64,000 bases of DNA from NCBI RefSeq assembly GCF_029541745.1, contig NZ_CP089746.1:6581559-6645558 (forward strand), read 5' to 3'. The first letter of the stretch is position 1; each line of letters begins with the position of its first letter. Below, piece after piece: positions 34,003-41,869 of the stretch. The notes under the pieces were generated by a model. The model made no database searches. It saw only the letters and a program-made list of their open reading frames with translations, and was not told the DNA's origin. This DNA is from Streptomyces sp. LX-29 (GTDB lineage Bacteria; Actinomycetota; Actinomycetes; Streptomycetales; Streptomycetaceae). The position numbers were made by a program, and so were the translations under genes.

Positions 34003-34953
34003 TTGCTCAAGCCTGCCCGCAAGCAGAAGCCGAACCCCGAGGGGCGCATGCCCCTCACCGAGCATCTGCGTGAGCTGCGTAACCGCCTGCTGAAGTCGGT
34101 CATCGCGATCGTCGTGGTCACGATCGTCGCGCTGATCTACTACAAGCAGATCGCGGAGTTCATCACCGACCCGGTGATCGACAAGGTCGGGTGCCCCCCG
34201 GGGCAGACCGTCGCCGAAGACGGCGATTCCTGCGCCCGGATCACCGCCAACGGTCTGCTGGCCCCCTTCACGATCATGCTGAAGGTCTCGCTGGCGACCG
34301 GTGTGGTCGTCTCCAGCCCGATCTGGCTCTACCAGCTGTGGGCGTTCCTCGCGCCCGGACTGCACGGCCACGAGAAGAAGTACGCGCTGAGCTTCGTCGC
34401 CGCCGGCGTCCCGCTCTTCCTGGGCGGTGCCTACCTCGCGTACGCGATCCTGCCGACCTCGTCCGCCGCGCTCGTCGGCCTCACCCCCGACGGCTGGGAC
34501 AACCTCTTCCCGGCCGACGAGTTCCTCGACATCGTCACCCGGCTGGTCATCGTCTTCGGGCTCGCCTTCGAACTGCCGTTGCTGCTGGTGCTGCTCAACC
34601 TCGGCGGGGTCCTCACCGGACAGCGGATGCTGAGCTGGTGGCGGTTCATGGTGGTGGGCATCACCGTCTTCGCCGCCGTCGCCACCCCGACCGGCGACCC
34701 GCTGACCATGTCGGTCCTGGCGGCGCCCATCGTGGTGCTGTACTTCGCCGCCACCGGGTTCTGTCTGCTCAACGACCGCCGCCGGCGACGCGCCAACCCC
34801 GACGCGGGGCTGAGCGACGACGAGGCGTCCGAGCTCGACCTCACCCCGGAGGACGTCGGCGACGTCGAGCCGGTGTCCGCCTCCCGCTCGCGCTCCGACC
34901 AAGTGGACGGCAACGATCCGGCCAAGCGACACGGCTACGACGACATCACCTGA
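34003..34953 (+). CDS. tatC: Sec-independent translocase subunit TatC
   Basis: 316 residues, six transmembrane helices; binds twin-arginine signals. The N-terminal motif MPLTEHLRELRNRLLKS is the TatC signature, and the P-rich first loop and FELPLLLVLLNLGGVL are also typical. The C-terminal 50 residues are cytosolic and acidic. The start is a TTG eight bases after GAGG; the internal ATG at 34048 is possible but would remove the conserved Lys/Arg-rich N-terminus. 100 bases after tatA. Confidence 0.95.
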   Translation: MLKPARKQKPNPEGRMPLTEHLRELRNRLLKSVIAIVVVTIVALIYYKQIAEFITDPVIDKVGCPPGQTVAEDGDSCARITANGLLAPFTIMLKVSLATGVVVSSPIWLYQLWAFLAPGLHGHEKKYALSFVAAGVPLFLGGAYLAYAILPTSSAALVGLTPDGWDNLFPADEFLDIVTRLVIVFGLAFELPLLLVLLNLGGVLTGQRMLSWWRFMVVGITVFAAVATPTGDPLTMSVLAAPIVVLYFAATGFCLLNDRRRRRANPDAGLSDDEASELDLTPEDVGDVEPVSASRSRSDQVDGNDPAKRHGYDDIT

Positions 34954-34977
34954 CCGCGATCGTCCGCGCGGACCCGG

Positions 34978-34983
34978 TAGGGT
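34978..34983 (+). promoter_or_regulatory. -10 box of a leaderless lipid-kinase gene
   Basis: TAGGGT, six bases, GTG at 34990. Confidence 0.55.
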
Positions 34984-34989
34984 CCGCGC

Positions 34990-35883
34990 GTGACCTGCGA
35001 CATCACTCTCTTCGTCAATCCCACGGCGGGCCGCGGACGCGGCGCGCACGCCACTCAGCCGGCCGCCCGCGCACTGCGGGAGGCCGGCTTCGGCGTTCGT
35101 ACGGTGCTGGGCCTGGACGCCGAGGACGCGCTGCGCCGGGCGCGCGAGGCCGTGGCGGCCGGTACCGGGGCGTTGATAGCCGTCGGCGGGGACGGCATGA
35201 CCTCGCTCGCCCTCCAGGCCGTGGCCGGGACCGACACCCCGCTCGGAGTGGTCGCGGTCGGCACCGGCAACGACTTCGCCCAGGCCACCGGGCTGCCGGT
35301 GCGGGACCCGGTCGCCGCGGCGCACCGGATCGCCGCCTCACTCAAGGAGGACGGCGGGCGCCCCGTCGACCTCGGGCGGGTGGGGGACACCTGGTTCGGC
35401 ACCGTGCTCGCCTCCGGTTTCGACTCCCGCGTCAACGACCGCGGCAACCGCATGCGGTGGCCGACCGGCCGGTTCCGCTACGACGTCGCGATGGTCGCCG
35501 AGCTGGCGGCACTGCGGCCCATCCCGTACCGGATCCGCCTCGACGACGGCCCGGAGCGGGAGGTCGAGGCCACCCTGATCGCGGTCGGCAACGGCAGCTC
35601 GTACGGCGGCGGGATGCGCATCTGCGGGGACGCCCGGCTGGACGACGGGCTCTTCGACATCACCGTGGTCGGCCCGTGCAGCCGCGCGACGCTGCTGCGG
35701 GTCTTCCCACGCGTCTACCGGGGCACGCATCTGAGCCACCCGAAGGTCACCACGCACCGCGTCGCGAGCGTCACGCTGAGCGCCGAGGGGCTGACCGGAT
35801 ACGCGGACGGGGAGCCGCTCGGTCCGCTGCCGCTCACCGCGCGTACGGTGCCGGGCGCCGTTCGTGTCCTGGGCGTACGTTGA
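34990..35883 (+). CDS. Diacylglycerol kinase-family lipid kinase
   Basis: 297 residues, DAGK catalytic fold. FVNPTAGRGRG at the N-terminus, nucleotide loop VGGDGMTSLAL (the common GGDGT has Met in place of Thr here), VVAVGTGNDFAQATGLP, FGTVLASGFDSRVNDRGNR, VGNGSSYGGGMRICGDARLDDGLFDITVVG. Phosphorylates diacylglycerol or a related lipid at the membrane. The GTG start is set by the -10 box six bases upstream. Between tatC and helY, the same order as in mycobacteria. Confidence 0.92.
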   Translation: MTCDITLFVNPTAGRGRGAHATQPAARALREAGFGVRTVLGLDAEDALRRAREAVAAGTGALIAVGGDGMTSLALQAVAGTDTPLGVVAVGTGNDFAQATGLPVRDPVAAAHRIAASLKEDGGRPVDLGRVGDTWFGTVLASGFDSRVNDRGNRMRWPTGRFRYDVAMVAELAALRPIPYRIRLDDGPEREVEATLIAVGNGSSYGGGMRICGDARLDDGLFDITVVGPCSRATLLRVFPRVYRGTHLSHPKVTTHRVASVTLSAEGLTGYADGEPLGPLPLTARTVPGAVRVLGVR

Positions 35884-36011
35884 CCGAACGCGCCACCGGC
35901 GGACCGGCGCTCGCGCCGCGCGGGCGAGGCGCGGCCGCGCCCCGGGGTCGTGCGTGGCTCCCCGCCCTCCGGGCCCCGAAAAAGATCGCGTGCGCTGTCA
36001 GAGGTGGCCGG

Positions 36012-36017
36012 TAGGCT
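36012..36017 (+). promoter_or_regulatory. -10 box of the helY promoter
   Basis: TAGGCT ten bases before the helicase ATG, giving a leader of only a few bases. Confidence 0.5.
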
Positions 36018-36027
36018 CGTACGTACG

Positions 36028-38859
36028 ATGACCGACGAGCAGCTGACTCCCGCCGAGCGCTATGCCGCGGCCCGCCGCCGGGCGGCCGAGCAGGCCACCG
36101 CGCTGGCCCCCTTCCGCGAGATGTACGACTTCGAGCTGGACCCGTTCCAGATCGAGGCGTGCAAGGCCCTCGAGGCCGGCAAGGGTGTTCTGGTGGCCGC
36201 GCCCACCGGCTCCGGCAAGACCATTGTGGGCGAGTTCGCCGTCCACCTGGCCCTCGCGCAGGGCCGCAAATGCTTCTACACCACGCCGATCAAGGCGCTG
36301 TCGAACCAGAAGTACACCGACCTGGTCAAGCGCCACGGCGCCGACCGCGTCGGCCTGCTGACCGGCGACAACAGCATCAACTCCGAGGCGCCGGTGGTCG
36401 TGATGACCACCGAGGTGCTGCGGAACATGCTGTACGCGGGCTCGCAGTCCCTCTCCGGCCTCGGCTATGTGGTGATGGACGAGGTGCACTACCTCTCCGA
36501 CCGCTTCCGCGGCGCCGTCTGGGAGGAGGTCATCATCCACCTCCCGGCCTCGGTGACCCTGATCTCGCTCTCGGCCACGGTCTCCAACGCCGAGGAGTTC
36601 GGCGACTGGCTGGACACGGTCCGCGGCGACACCGAGGTGATCGTCTCCGAGCACCGCCCGGTGCCGCTGTGGCAGCACGTGCTCGCCGGGCGCCGGATGT
36701 ACGACCTCTTCGAGGAGAAGAGCCAGCGCGACGGCGGCCAGGGCACCGGCCGCCGCGAGGTCAACCCCGACCTGGTGCGGCTGGCCCGGATGGAGAACAG
36801 CCGACCCACCTTCGGCCGCGACAAGCGCCGAGGGCGCAACGGCATGCGGGAGGCGGACCGCGAGCGCGAGCGCCGCCAGCGCAGCCGGCTCTGGACGCCC
36901 GGCCGGCCCGAGGTCATCGACCGGCTCGACGCCGAGGGGCTGCTGCCCGCCATCACCTTCATCTTCAGCCGCGCCGGCTGCGAGGCCGCCGTCCAGCAGT
37001 GCCTGTACGCCGGGCTGCGGCTCAACGACGACGCGGCGCGCGCCAAGGTGCGGGCCATCGTCGAGGAGCGCACGGCCGGGATCCCTGACGAAGACCTCCA
37101 TGTGCTGGGCTACTTCGAGTGGCTGGAGGGCCTTGAGCGGGGCATAGCCGCGCACCACGCCGGCATGCTGCCGACCTTCAAGGAGGTCGTGGAGGAGCTG
37201 TTCGTCCAGGGCCTGGTCAAGGCGGTGTTCGCCACCGAGACGCTGGCCCTCGGCATCAACATGCCGGCCCGCTCGGTGGTGTTGGAGAAGCTCGTCAAGT
37301 GGAACGGCGAGCAGCACGCCGACATCACCCCCGGTGAGTACACCCAGCTCACCGGCCGCGCCGGGCGGCGCGGCATCGACGTCGAGGGTCATGCGGTGGT
37401 GCTGTGGCAGCGCGCCATGGACCCGGCCGCGCTGGCCGGCCTGGCCGGCACCCGCACCTATCCGCTGCGCTCCTCCTTCAAGCCCTCGTACAACATGGCG
37501 GTCAACCTGGTCTCGCAGTTCGGGCGGCACCGCTCGCGCGAGCTGCTGGAGACCTCCTTCGCCCAGTTCCAGGCCGACAAGGCGGTCGTGGGCATCTCCC
37601 GGCAGGTGCAGCGCAACGAGGAGGGCCTCAGCGGCTACCGCGAGGCCATGACCTGCCACCTGGGCGACTTCGAGGAGTACGCGCGGCTGCGCCGCGAGCT
37701 GAAGGACCGCGAGACCGAGCTGGCCCGGCAGGGCGTGACGCAGCGCCGCGCGGCCGCCGCGGCGGCGCTGGAGAAGCTCCGGCCCGGCGACGTCATCCAC
37801 GTGCCCACCGGCAAGTACGCGGGCCTGGCGCTGGTGCTGGACCCGGGCGTCCCCGGCCGGGCCGGCGGGCACCGCGGCTTCGAGCACCACGACGGGCCAC
37901 GCCCGCTGGTCCTCACCGCCGAACGGCAGGTCAAGCGGCTGGCCTCGATCGACTTCCCGATTCCGGTGGAGCCGCTGGAGCGGATGCGGGTCCCCAAGTC
38001 CTTCAACCCGCGCAGCCCGCAGTCCCGCCGCGACCTGGCCTCCGCGCTGCGCACCAAGGCCGGCCACCTCGACGTACGACGGCACCGCAAGGACCGCTCC
38101 GCCGCGGCCGACGACTCCGAGATCCTGCGGCTGCGGTCCGCGATCCGGGCACACCCCTGCCACGGCTGCGACGAGCGCGAGGACCACGCCCGCTGGGCCG
38201 AGCGCTACCAGCGGCTGGCGCGCGACACCCGGCAGCTGGAGCGGCGCATCGAGGGCCGCACCAACACCATCGCCCGGACCTTCGACCGGATCTGCGCGCT
38301 GCTGAGCGAGCTGGGCTACCTCCACGGCGACGAGGTCACCGAGGACGGGCAGCGGCTGGCCCGGCTCTACGGAGAGCTGGACCTGCTGGCCAGCGAGTGT
38401 CTCCGCGACGGCGTGTGGGAGGGGCTGACCGCGCCCGAGCTGGCGGCCTGCGCCTCGGCGCTGGTCTTCGAGGCGCGGCAGGCGGACGACGCGGTGCCGC
38501 CCAAGCTCCCCACCGGCAACGCCAAGCAGGCACTGGGCGAGATGGTCCGCATCTGGGGCCGACTGGACGCCCTGGAGGAGAACCACAAGATCAACCAGGC
38601 GGAGGGGGTCGGGCAGCGCGAGCCCGACCTGGGCTTCGCCTGGGTCGCCTACCGCTGGGCCTCCGGTCATGGCCTCGACGAGGTGCTGCGCGAAGTCGAC
38701 ATGCCCGCCGGCGACTTCGTGCGCTGGTGCAAGCAACTCATCGATGTGCTCGGCCAGATCGCCCAGGCGGCCCCGCCCGGCGGCACGGTGGCGCGCAACG
38801 CCCGCCGCGCGGTGGACGGATTGCTGCGCGGCGTGGTGGCGTACAGCTCGGTGGGGTGA
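36028..38859 (+). CDS. helY: Ski2/Mtr4-like DEAD/DEAH-box RNA helicase HelY
   Basis: 943-residue ATP-dependent helicase. Q-motif region DPFQIEACKALEAG, Walker A APTGSGKTIVGEFA, DEVH box (VVMDEVHYLSDRFRG), SAT motif LISLSATVSN, a long insertion (about 210-300) rich in Arg, motif V/VI QLTGRAGRRGIDVEGHAVV, then a beta/helical arch-like region and a C-terminal DSHCT domain. Position after tatAC matches mycobacterial helY. The ATG at 36028 is preceded by a promoter at ten bases; 26 upstream codons in frame are probably untranslated. Substrate unknown, probably structured RNA. Confidence 0.93.
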   Translation: MTDEQLTPAERYAAARRRAAEQATALAPFREMYDFELDPFQIEACKALEAGKGVLVAAPTGSGKTIVGEFAVHLALAQGRKCFYTTPIKALSNQKYTDLVKRHGADRVGLLTGDNSINSEAPVVVMTTEVLRNMLYAGSQSLSGLGYVVMDEVHYLSDRFRGAVWEEVIIHLPASVTLISLSATVSNAEEFGDWLDTVRGDTEVIVSEHRPVPLWQHVLAGRRMYDLFEEKSQRDGGQGTGRREVNPDLVRLARMENSRPTFGRDKRRGRNGMREADRERERRQRSRLWTPGRPEVIDRLDAEGLLPAITFIFSRAGCEAAVQQCLYAGLRLNDDAARAKVRAIVEERTAGIPDEDLHVLGYFEWLEGLERGIAAHHAGMLPTFKEVVEELFVQGLVKAVFATETLALGINMPARSVVLEKLVKWNGEQHADITPGEYTQLTGRAGRRGIDVEGHAVVLWQRAMDPAALAGLAGTRTYPLRSSFKPSYNMAVNLVSQFGRHRSRELLETSFAQFQADKAVVGISRQVQRNEEGLSGYREAMTCHLGDFEEYARLRRELKDRETELARQGVTQRRAAAAAALEKLRPGDVIHVPTGKYAGLALVLDPGVPGRAGGHRGFEHHDGPRPLVLTAERQVKRLASIDFPIPVEPLERMRVPKSFNPRSPQSRRDLASALRTKAGHLDVRRHRKDRSAAADDSEILRLRSAIRAHPCHGCDEREDHARWAERYQRLARDTRQLERRIEGRTNTIARTFDRICALLSELGYLHGDEVTEDGQRLARLYGELDLLASECLRDGVWEGLTAPELAACASALVFEARQADDAVPPKLPTGNAKQALGEMVRIWGRLDALEENHKINQAEGVGQREPDLGFAWVAYRWASGHGLDEVLREVDMPAGDFVRWCKQLIDVLGQIAQAAPPGGTVARNARRAVDGLLRGVVAYSSVG

Positions 38860-38881
38860 ACCCCGACCCACCTCGTGGAGA

Positions 38882-38910
38882 GGGGAGACCCCGCCTGACG
38901 GGGCCTCCCC
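38882..38910 (+). terminator. Terminator after helY
   Basis: GGGGAG-A-CCCCG / CGGGG-C-CTCCCC stem (38882-38893 with 38899-38910), 23 bases after the stop codon. Confidence 0.75.
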
Positions 38911-39164
38911 AAGGTGAGCATTCGCGGCGCCGGCCCGCGCGGCGCGGAGCACGCCGTGCCTGTGCGCGCTGCGCGCCCGCGGTCGGATGGCCGCGGGTGC
39001 GGTGTCGGGGTGCGCGGGTGCGTGTGATGGCCGGGCGTGCGGGCCCCGCATGCGCGGGTGTGCGGGACCCATGCCCGGGTGTGCGGGACGGTAGCCGGGG
39101 TGGGCGTACCCGTACACACGGCGGCCCCCGCGCGTCCGCGTGTTGCGCGGGGGTTGGGGTTGGG

Positions 39165-39765
39165 CTGCGGCCCGTGCGTCCGCGTGATGCGCCGGGGTTG
39201 GGCTGCGGCCCGTGCGTCCCGCGCGATGCGCGTGCGTGAGGCCGCGGCCCGTCTGTCCACGCGGTGCGCGGGGGTTACGCCGCGGTCCGTGCGTCGACGC
39301 GATGTGCGTGCGTCAGGCCGCGGTCCGTCTGTGCGAGACGATGCGCGTGCGTGCGGCCGCGGCCCGTCTGTCCACGCGGTGCGCGGGGGTTACGCCGCGG
39401 TCCGTGCGTCCGCGCGACGTGCGTGCGTCAGGCCGCGGTCCGTGCGTCGACGCGATGTGCGTGCGTCAGGCCGCGGTCCGTCTGTGCGAGACGATGCGCG
39501 TGCGTGAGGCCGCGGCCCGTCTGTCCACGCGGTGCGCGGGGGTTACGCCGCGGTCCGTGCGTCCGCGCGACGTGCGTGCGTCAGGCCGCGGTCCGTGCGT
39601 CGGCGCGACGTGCGTGTGCCAGGCCGCGGTCCGTCTGTGCGAGACGATGCGCGTGCGTGAGGCCGCGGTCCGTGCGTCGGCGCGATGCGCGTACGCCAGG
39701 CCGCGGCCCACGTGTCCGCGTGATGCGCGGAAGTTACGCCGCGGTCCGCGCGTCCGCCGTGCCGC
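39165..39765. repeat. 38-bp tandem minisatellite between helY and the siderophore-interacting gene
   Basis: The core GCCGCGG occurs at 39241, 39279, 39317, 39356, 39394, 39432, 39470, 39509, 39547, 39585, 39623, 39662, 39700 and 39738: steps of 38 with a 39 every third or fourth unit. Two weaker GCTGCGG units precede it (39165, 39202). The last unit lies in the 3' end of the siderophore-interacting gene and codes its final residues (TADARTAA). There are no variable spacers, so this is not a CRISPR array. Confidence 0.92.
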
Positions 39766-40597
39766 CCTCCTGCTCGGCTTCCACCTGCGCGTTCCACGTG
39801 GGCTTGGACGCCTGCCAGCCGTCCTCGTCGTGACCGCGCCGCCAGTAGCCGGAGATCGACAGCCACTCGCGCGGGACCTCCCGCTCGATCCGCAGATGAC
39901 GGCGGAGCTCCTTGACGAAGCCGGCCTCGCCGTGGACGAAGACATGTGCCTGGCCCGGCAGGAACTCCAGATTCCGCACCGCCTCGACCAGCGCCTCGCC
40001 GACCGGCGCGGCGCCGCGGTGCAGCCACACGACCTCCGCCCCGTCCGGCACGGTGAGCTTCTGCTCCTCCTCCGGGCCGGCGACCTCGATGAAGGCCCGC
40101 ACCGGCACGCCGGAGGGGGCCCGCTCCAGGGAGGCGGCGATCGCGGGCAGCGCGCTCTCGTCGCCCACGAGCAGATGCCAGTCGGCCTCCTCGCTGGGCA
40201 GGTACGCCCCGCCGGGGCCGAGCAGGCTGATCTCCTGTCCCGGGGTGGCGCGCAGCGCCCACGGCCCCGCCAGCCCCTCGTCGCCGTGGACCACGAAGTC
40301 CACGGTCAGCTCGCGCGCGGCCGGGTCCCAGGCGCGCACGGTGTACGTGCGGGTCCGGGGCCACTGGTCGCGCGGGAACTCCTCGCGGATGCGGGCGATG
40401 TCGAACGGCTCCGGGTAGCTGACGCCCTCCACCGGGAAGAGCAGCTTGACGTAGTGGTCGCTGCACTCGCCCGCGACGAACGCGCCGAGACCCTCGCCGC
40501 CCAGCACGACACGGACCATGTGCGGCGTCAGGCGCTCCGTGCGCACCACCCGGGCGCGGTGGACCTGAGGCTTCTTGCGTGCCGGACGGTCAGCCAC
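39734..40597 (-). CDS. Siderophore-interacting protein (FAD/NAD(P)H ferric-siderophore reductase)
   Basis: Cytoplasmic flavin enzyme of 287 residues that releases iron from imported ferric siderophores. SIP family features: VVRTERLTPHMVRVVLGGEGL, FAD-binding PRTRTYTVRAWDP, EISLLGPGGAY, LLVGDESALPAIAASLE (NADPH domain), FVHGEAGFVKELRRHLRIEREVPREWLSISGYWRRGHDEDGW. GTG start 12 bases after GGGGAGG. Controlled by the iron box at 40625. The C-terminal eight residues are encoded by the last unit of the 38-bp minisatellite and are not family sequence. Confidence 0.93.
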   Translation of the reverse strand: MADRPARKKPQVHRARVVRTERLTPHMVRVVLGGEGLGAFVAGECSDHYVKLLFPVEGVSYPEPFDIARIREEFPRDQWPRTRTYTVRAWDPAARELTVDFVVHGDEGLAGPWALRATPGQEISLLGPGGAYLPSEEADWHLLVGDESALPAIAASLERAPSGVPVRAFIEVAGPEEEQKLTVPDGAEVVWLHRGAAPVGEALVEAVRNLEFLPGQAHVFVHGEAGFVKELRRHLRIEREVPREWLSISGYWRRGHDEDGWQASKPTWNAQVEAEQEGGTADARTAA

Positions 40598-40624
40598 GGC
40601 TACCTCCCCGTTCCAGGAAATAAG

Positions 40625-40643
40625 TTAGGTTTACCTAACCTAA
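40625..40643 (-). promoter_or_regulatory. Iron box (DmdR/IdeR operator)
   Basis: TTAGGTTTACCTAACCTAA matches the 19-base IdeR/DmdR consensus TTAGGTTAGGCTAACCTAA at 16 positions, with all three mismatches in the centre. It is 28 bases upstream of the siderophore-interacting gene, so iron repression is expected. Confidence 0.88.
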
Positions 40644-40647
40644 CAGG

Positions 40648-41571
40648 TCACCCCTGGAGCGTGTCGAGCAACCGCTGCAGTGACCCGCCCAACCCCCACC
40701 GATGGGCGAGCACGTCCAGCGCCTCGGGGTGGCGCGGGACGCGCGGCAGCGTCGGGTCCGCGGCGGGCAGGGCGACATCGGAGGCCACCCGCACCACCCG
40801 CGGCGCGACCGCGAGGTACGGCCGCGCCTCGTCCAGCCGCCGGCGCTGCGCGGGAGTCAGCTTCGACGCCGGATCGTCGACCGCGGCCATGATCCCGGCC
40901 AGGTCGCCATAGCCGGCCAGCAGCTTGGCGGCGGTCTTCTCGCCGATGCCGGGCACGCCCGGCAGGCCGTCGCTGGGGTCGCCGCGGAGCAGCGCCAGAT
41001 CCGCGTACCCCGGGCCGTCGACGCCGTACTTCTCCCGCAGCACCGCCTCGTCCACCGCCTGGAGCGTGCCCACGCCCTTGACCGGATACAGCACCCGCAC
41101 CCCACGTCGGTCGTCCACCAGCTGGTACAGGTCGCGGTCGCCGGTGACGATGTCCACCGGGCCGGACGCCCGCGCGGTGAGCGTCCCGATCACGTCGTCC
41201 GCCTCGTAGCCGGCCGCGCCCACCCGGGCGATGCCGACGGCGTCCAGCACCTCGTCGATCACCGGCACCTGCGGGGCGAGGGTGTCCGGCACCTCCTCCT
41301 CGTCCGGCACGCCGCTCGGCGTCTCCTCGGCGACCCGGTGCGCCTTGTAGGAGGGGATGAGGTCGACCCGCCACTGCGGACGCCAGTCGAAGTCCATGCA
41401 CGCGACCAGGTCGTCCGGGTGGTGGTCCTGGACCAGCCGGGCGACGAAGTCGAGCAGCCCGCGCACGGCGTTGACCGGGGTGCCGTCCGGGGCCCGGACC
41501 GAGTCGGGCACCCCGAAGTAGGCCCGGAAGTACAGGGAGGCGGTGTCGAGGAGCATCAGGCGTCGCGTCAC
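40648..41571 (-). CDS. 5'-3' exonuclease (FEN/PolA N-terminal domain family)
   Basis: 307-residue stand-alone structure-specific nuclease. LMLLDTASLYFRAYFGV (metal Asp), DDLVACMDFDWRPQWRVDLIPSYKAHR, AAGYEADDVIGTLT, VDIVTGDRDLYQLVDD and GDPSDGLPGVPGIGEKTAAKLLAGYG (helix-hairpin-helix) hold the acidic metal ligands and DNA-binding loop. Likely Okazaki-fragment or repair flap processing. I chose the GTG at 41571, where a CATGAT -10-like box lies six bases upstream (leaderless); in-frame starts also exist at 41589 and 41604. The siderophore gene follows on the same strand but has its own iron-box promoter. Confidence 0.9.
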   Translation of the reverse strand: MTRRLMLLDTASLYFRAYFGVPDSVRAPDGTPVNAVRGLLDFVARLVQDHHPDDLVACMDFDWRPQWRVDLIPSYKAHRVAEETPSGVPDEEEVPDTLAPQVPVIDEVLDAVGIARVGAAGYEADDVIGTLTARASGPVDIVTGDRDLYQLVDDRRGVRVLYPVKGVGTLQAVDEAVLREKYGVDGPGYADLALLRGDPSDGLPGVPGIGEKTAAKLLAGYGDLAGIMAAVDDPASKLTPAQRRRLDEARPYLAVAPRVVRVASDVALPAADPTLPRVPRHPEALDVLAHRWGLGGSLQRLLDTLQG

Positions 41572-41816
41572 GCCTCGATCATGCCGCATGCCACGGACGG
41601 TCACCGGACATCCGCCGGGCCCGCACGCCGCCGGGGGTTCGACAGCGTGGGAAGTGCGAGGTGCATCCCTGGGTGGCGTTCACGACACGGCTGTGAAGCG
41701 GGTCACGGCGGCGTTTACCCCGAATGATCCCGGGCAGGCGCGCCCGCGGAGCGGACCCGTTTCGGCCAGATTTCTGGCGCCACGACGGGCCACGCGGGCC
41801 GATGCCGTGCCGCTCC

Positions 41817-41849
41817 ACGACCTGCCGGCGGGGGCGGCAGGTCGTTTTT
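41817..41849 (+). terminator. Terminator-like hairpin in the leader of the glycine-betaine operon
   Basis: ACGACCTGCC (41817-41826) pairs perfectly with GGCAGGTCGT (41836-41845), followed by TTTTC. It lies only 20 bases before the start codon, upstream of the ribosome site, so it sits inside the transcript leader unless the promoter is between. Candidate attenuator. Confidence 0.7.
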
Positions 41850-41869
41850 CTGCGACCGAAGAGGTGTAT

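Noticed and set aside
35998..39117. 1039-codon minus-strand frame opposite helY
   Set aside because: Antisense shadow of a high-GC gene; composition is Leu/Val/Gly/Ala-rich without any family motif.
39165..39765. CRISPR array
   Set aside because: Repeat length and regularity look array-like, but there are no unique spacers, the units are directly joined, and no cas genes are present; the nearby RecB/Cas4-like nuclease (12.5 kb) is unrelated in position.
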